Position numbers and translations under genes: made by a program
Part shown: positions 61,558 through 64,000 of the stretch, in pieces
Layout of the letters: every line of letters begins with the position of its first letter
How positions within the stretch are numbered: the first letter of the stretch is position 1
The notes under the pieces: generated by a model
Seen by the model: only the letters and a program-made list of their open reading frames with translations
Databases searched by the model: none
Told to the model about the DNA's origin: nothing
From: Prevotella lacticifex
GTDB taxonomy: Bacteria; Bacteroidota; Bacteroidia; Bacteroidales; Bacteroidaceae
Direction: 5' to 3'
DNA: 64,000 nt
Assembly (NCBI RefSeq): GCF_019973375.1
Contig: NZ_BPTV01000001.1
Span: 248,001 to 312,000, forward strand

Positions 61558-63333
61558 ATGGCAAGACCTATAAGCGATGAGACTGCTCACAAGGTGACGC
61601 TTCACATCAATAACGGATATAGATATGCTACACTACGTCCACGTGTGACGAACGAGGCAACCGGTAAGCGCATGAACAAAAGCATTCATTTAGGCACAGT
61701 GACCGAAAGCCTGAAGTTCATTCCGGGCAAGGTGTACCTCTACATGTCGCCTGCTGAGCGAAAGAAATTGTTATTCCCACAGGAATGGGATTTGAGTGAA
61801 CTGGACTCTTTGCCAAGTACGAGGAAAGCAGGGAGACCCACCTACAATGGAGATGCGCAGAACCGTCTGTATGGCGACGTGTGGCTTATGGAAAGAGTTG
61901 CGGAGAAGACTAAGATACGCGAGGATCTGGAGAAAGTGTTCGAGGGAAACAAGGAGAAAGTGGATGACATCATGACGCTTGCCATGTTCCCCTATATTTC
62001 CAGCTATTCTTACAGCAGGCTCGCTCGCTGGCAGAGATACACCAAGACTCCGTCCGCGCGCGAAATGTCTCCGGGAGACATCACCCGTCTTACGCAGTCA
62101 ATCACTGAGAAAGACCGCCAGGCCTTGTTGCGCCTTCGTTCAGAAAGAATTGGAAAGATGGAGCTCTGTGCTGTTGACTCCACAAGCAGGTCGGCTTACG
62201 GGAGCAGTCTGGCCGACATACGCTGGGGGCACAACAAGGAGAACATTGCCTTGGCGCAGACGAATGAAGTTGTAGTCTATACTCTCAGCAACCACATGCC
62301 CATCTATTACAGGTCGTTTCCCGGTAACATCCCTGACTCACGCACTATGGGTGTCATCCAGTCTGACCTGCGCTGTGCCGGTTTTACGAATTACGTAATG
62401 ATAACGGACAGGGGCTATGGGACAGTGCAAATCCTTGAGGACAACATTCTTCATGACCAGCCCGCTATAATGTGTATGAAGACCGGCCACAAGTTTATCA
62501 GCGACAAAATAGACAGCCTTGGAGACTTCAATGTCCGTCCGGACGGAATGGAGATAGACCTTGACAGCAAGCTGTATTACAAACAGTACGACATTGACTA
62601 CAAGGTACATGGAAAGGGCAAGTCCGAAAAGACAGCAAGCAAGATGCGCCTGAATCTGTTCTTCAATCCCTCGTGGAGAAGCGAGGGGCAAATCAACATA
62701 GACATGAAAGTCGAAGGGCAGAAAAGCAGTCTTCAGCAGATGATTGATGGCAAAGAGGAAGCCCCTGACGATGAGACACTCAAAAGGGACTTCTGCATGT
62801 TTGACGTAAAACTGGACAAGAAAAGACATGTCGTGTCGTTTGAGAAGAACGAGAAGAAGTACAACGACTCACTCAGACTTTTAGGGTTTGTCGCCATTGT
62901 AACGCTCGGGCTGGATCTGACGGCGCCGCAAGCTCTGGCTCACTACAAATTGAGAGACGAGCAGGAAAAGTACTTCCAGCAGATGAAGACGGAGATGTGC
63001 TCTGACAGACAAAGAAATTGGAGCGAGGACGGTAAGACCGGCAGGCTGTTCATCTTGTTCGTCGGATTAGTCATAGGATCATATATTAGACACATCTGGA
63101 AGACGACAGGCCTTCACAGCATGTTCGCCTCTTCACTGGACATGCTTGACGAGATGAGGAACATAAGATGTATCGAGCGACAGGGGCATACCACCAAGAT
63201 AACACCTTTTGTCGGGAAGCAGGTAGAGATTGCGAAGGCTTTTGGGCTTGACATCCCAGCCGGGTGTGAACCGGGATACAAGTCGAAAAAGGTAGGTAGA
63301 AAAAGAGGAAGGCCAAAGAAAAACGAGTCTTAG
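61558..63333 (+). CDS. DDE transposase of the inserted IS (IS4 superfamily, IS1634-like)
   Basis: 591 residues, intact. The catalytic core has ELCAVDSTSRSAYG (first Asp), YVMITDRGYGTVQIL (second Asp) and a distal YKLRDEQEKYFQQMKTEM segment (YREK-like with Glu). An N-terminal region of about 200 residues and a basic C-terminal tail (KVGRKRGRPKK) likely bind DNA. It moves the element by cut-and-paste with the 7-bp duplication seen here. Family assignment at the IS1634 level is tentative. Confidence 0.9.
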   Translation: MARPISDETAHKVTLHINNGYRYATLRPRVTNEATGKRMNKSIHLGTVTESLKFIPGKVYLYMSPAERKKLLFPQEWDLSELDSLPSTRKAGRPTYNGDAQNRLYGDVWLMERVAEKTKIREDLEKVFEGNKEKVDDIMTLAMFPYISSYSYSRLARWQRYTKTPSAREMSPGDITRLTQSITEKDRQALLRLRSERIGKMELCAVDSTSRSAYGSSLADIRWGHNKENIALAQTNEVVVYTLSNHMPIYYRSFPGNIPDSRTMGVIQSDLRCAGFTNYVMITDRGYGTVQILEDNILHDQPAIMCMKTGHKFISDKIDSLGDFNVRPDGMEIDLDSKLYYKQYDIDYKVHGKGKSEKTASKMRLNLFFNPSWRSEGQINIDMKVEGQKSSLQQMIDGKEEAPDDETLKRDFCMFDVKLDKKRHVVSFEKNEKKYNDSLRLLGFVAIVTLGLDLTAPQALAHYKLRDEQEKYFQQMKTEMCSDRQRNWSEDGKTGRLFILFVGLVIGSYIRHIWKTTGLHSMFASSLDMLDEMRNIRCIERQGHTTKITPFVGKQVEIAKAFGLDIPAGCEPGYKSKKVGRKRGRPKKNES

Positions 63334-63367
63334 AAGGTTATCGCTACAAATTAATTGAAAATTCAGA

Positions 63368-63374
63368 TTATTCT
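63368..63374. repeat. Right target-site duplication of the inserted IS
   Basis: TTATTCT, identical to 61411-61417. Confidence 0.85.
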
Positions 63375-64000
63375 CGCACCGATGACATATTTGTATTGGG
63401 CTGATTTAAGCAGTTCAATGTTTTTTGAGCTCATCAGACCAGCGTCTGCAACGACAACAAAATCCTTCAGGGAGAACTTCCTGACAAAATCGTCTATTAC
63501 AGGTATCATGGTGAATCCTTCATACTGGCTTCCGTTGAATATGGAATATGACAAGGGGTAGCCATCTTCACTAACAAGCAGACCCAGTACAATTTGTGCC
63601 TCCTTACTCTTACCGTCCTTGGAGAATCCTGCCTGCCGCATGTCTGCCTCTGGGCCTGGCGATGCCTCGAAGTAAAGGGTGGTTACGTCGTAGAACATTA
63701 TCTCTATCTTTCCACCGAGAATCTTCTTCGTATGTTCGACGCTTATCTGTTGTACAAGTTCCTGTCGGGTGTTGTAGAGCTTGTCCATATACCTGTATAT
63801 TTGGAAATGGCTTATGTCTTCGTCGAAGTAAGACTTCAGGTAGGCAGAAGTAGCAAGCTTGCTTTGCGGCTCGCAACATCTGGCTATAACAAGATGCCTG
63901 AGAATGTCATCTCCCACCTTGTCAAAGCCTATGCTGTCATAGACACGTCCAAGTATAGTTTGAGGAGCGTTCAATAGGAATTTGCTTATGTGCGACAAGG
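63375..64000 (-). pseudogene. N-terminal part of the interrupted IS transposase, continuing beyond the window
   Basis: The frame runs from at least 63998 down to the insertion. It contains EIMFYDVTTLYFEA (first catalytic Asp, typical of IS1634-like transposases), LGLLVSEDGYPLSYSIFNGS and DFVVVADAGLMSSKNIELL (second Asp). It continues in 60743-61410 after the inserted element. The outer end of this IS is outside the window, so its terminal repeats cannot be compared. Confidence 0.85.

Larger units (their letters stand above)
61418..63367 (+). mobile_element. Complete insertion sequence, 1950 bp
   Basis: The ends are inverted repeats of about 30 bp, beginning TCTGAATTTTC and reaching TGTAGCGATAA, with one or two mismatches. 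The 7-bp direct repeat TTATTCT on both sides marks the insertion. It contains a single transposase gene. A perfect promoter TTTG-N19-TACATTTG (61502-61532) lies before it, and the motif TTTGTAGCG(A/G)TAAT occurs twice in the left end. Confidence 0.9.

Overview
The window looks like a chromosomal segment of a Prevotella-like member of the Bacteroidales. Support comes from the gene content: a GNAT/nitrilase fusion, DUF4271, tandem FKBP isomerases, GH3-family and DUF3108 proteins, and a rha operon with an AraC-type regulator. The promoters also fit. Many genes have the Bacteroidetes pattern TTTG-N19/20-TAnnTTTG, and Shine-Dalgarno sequences are mostly absent. I saw no rRNA, tRNA or CRISPR array.

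Layout. 1-4977 (minus): a fused glutamine-amidotransferase-like/dipeptidase gene cut by the window edge, an Lrp regulator, and three consecutive FKBP isomerases. 5022-6437 (plus): a sirtuin and an unknown gene. 6848-14622 (minus): tyrS, yidD, rnpA, hemD, DUF4271, metK, a SPOUT methyltransferase, sufE and a U32 peptidase. 14800-20553: a secreted C1 peptidase, a TonB-receptor-like barrel and a histidine phosphatase. 20938-27944: miaB and an envelope cluster (MsbA-like ABC exporter, lipid A acyltransferase, Kdo kinase-like protein, GT32, GT2). 28271-34208 (minus): an ATPase cassette lodged at the 3' end of an acetyl-CoA hydrolase/transferase gene, then a PAP2 protein and an epimerase. 34341-41177: rnr, a secreted unknown, the GNAT/nitrilase fusion, a heptosyltransferase-like GT9 and DUF4254. 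41501-49149: acpP-fabF-rnc, a GH3 protein, an Ig-like lipoprotein and DUF3108. 49300-55597: the complete L-rhamnose regulon. 55647-60296: small heat-shock protein with a sigma-54-like promoter, a TPR protein, a second ATPase with an upstream iteron array, a small exported protein and a candidate sRNA. 60743-64000: an IS inserted into another IS.

The most unusual signal is a family of six intergenic elements of about 197 bp (6493, 15951, 28097, 37465, 44298, 60345). Each has direct repeats near TGAAATATNTTTACA at both ends. Inside are palindromes AAACGGNCCGTTT spaced exactly 22 bp apart in all 18 intervals I measured. Five of the six lie between convergent genes; the other three convergent junctions carry ordinary intrinsic terminators. 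This resembles the logic of enterobacterial BIME/REP elements with an unrelated sequence.

The second signal concerns two AAA+ ATPase genes with PD-(D/E)XK-like C-termini (28492-29907, 57999-59324). Each is preceded by its own private periodic repeat array overlapping its promoter. The first also sits between an intact and a decayed copy of the 3' end of the neighbouring CoA-transferase gene, which suggests a mobile cassette. Further signals are a 135-bp three-tier hairpin, a roughly 115-nt sRNA candidate with clear promoter and terminator, and a TGGTAC-N5-TTGCA promoter upstream of hsp20.
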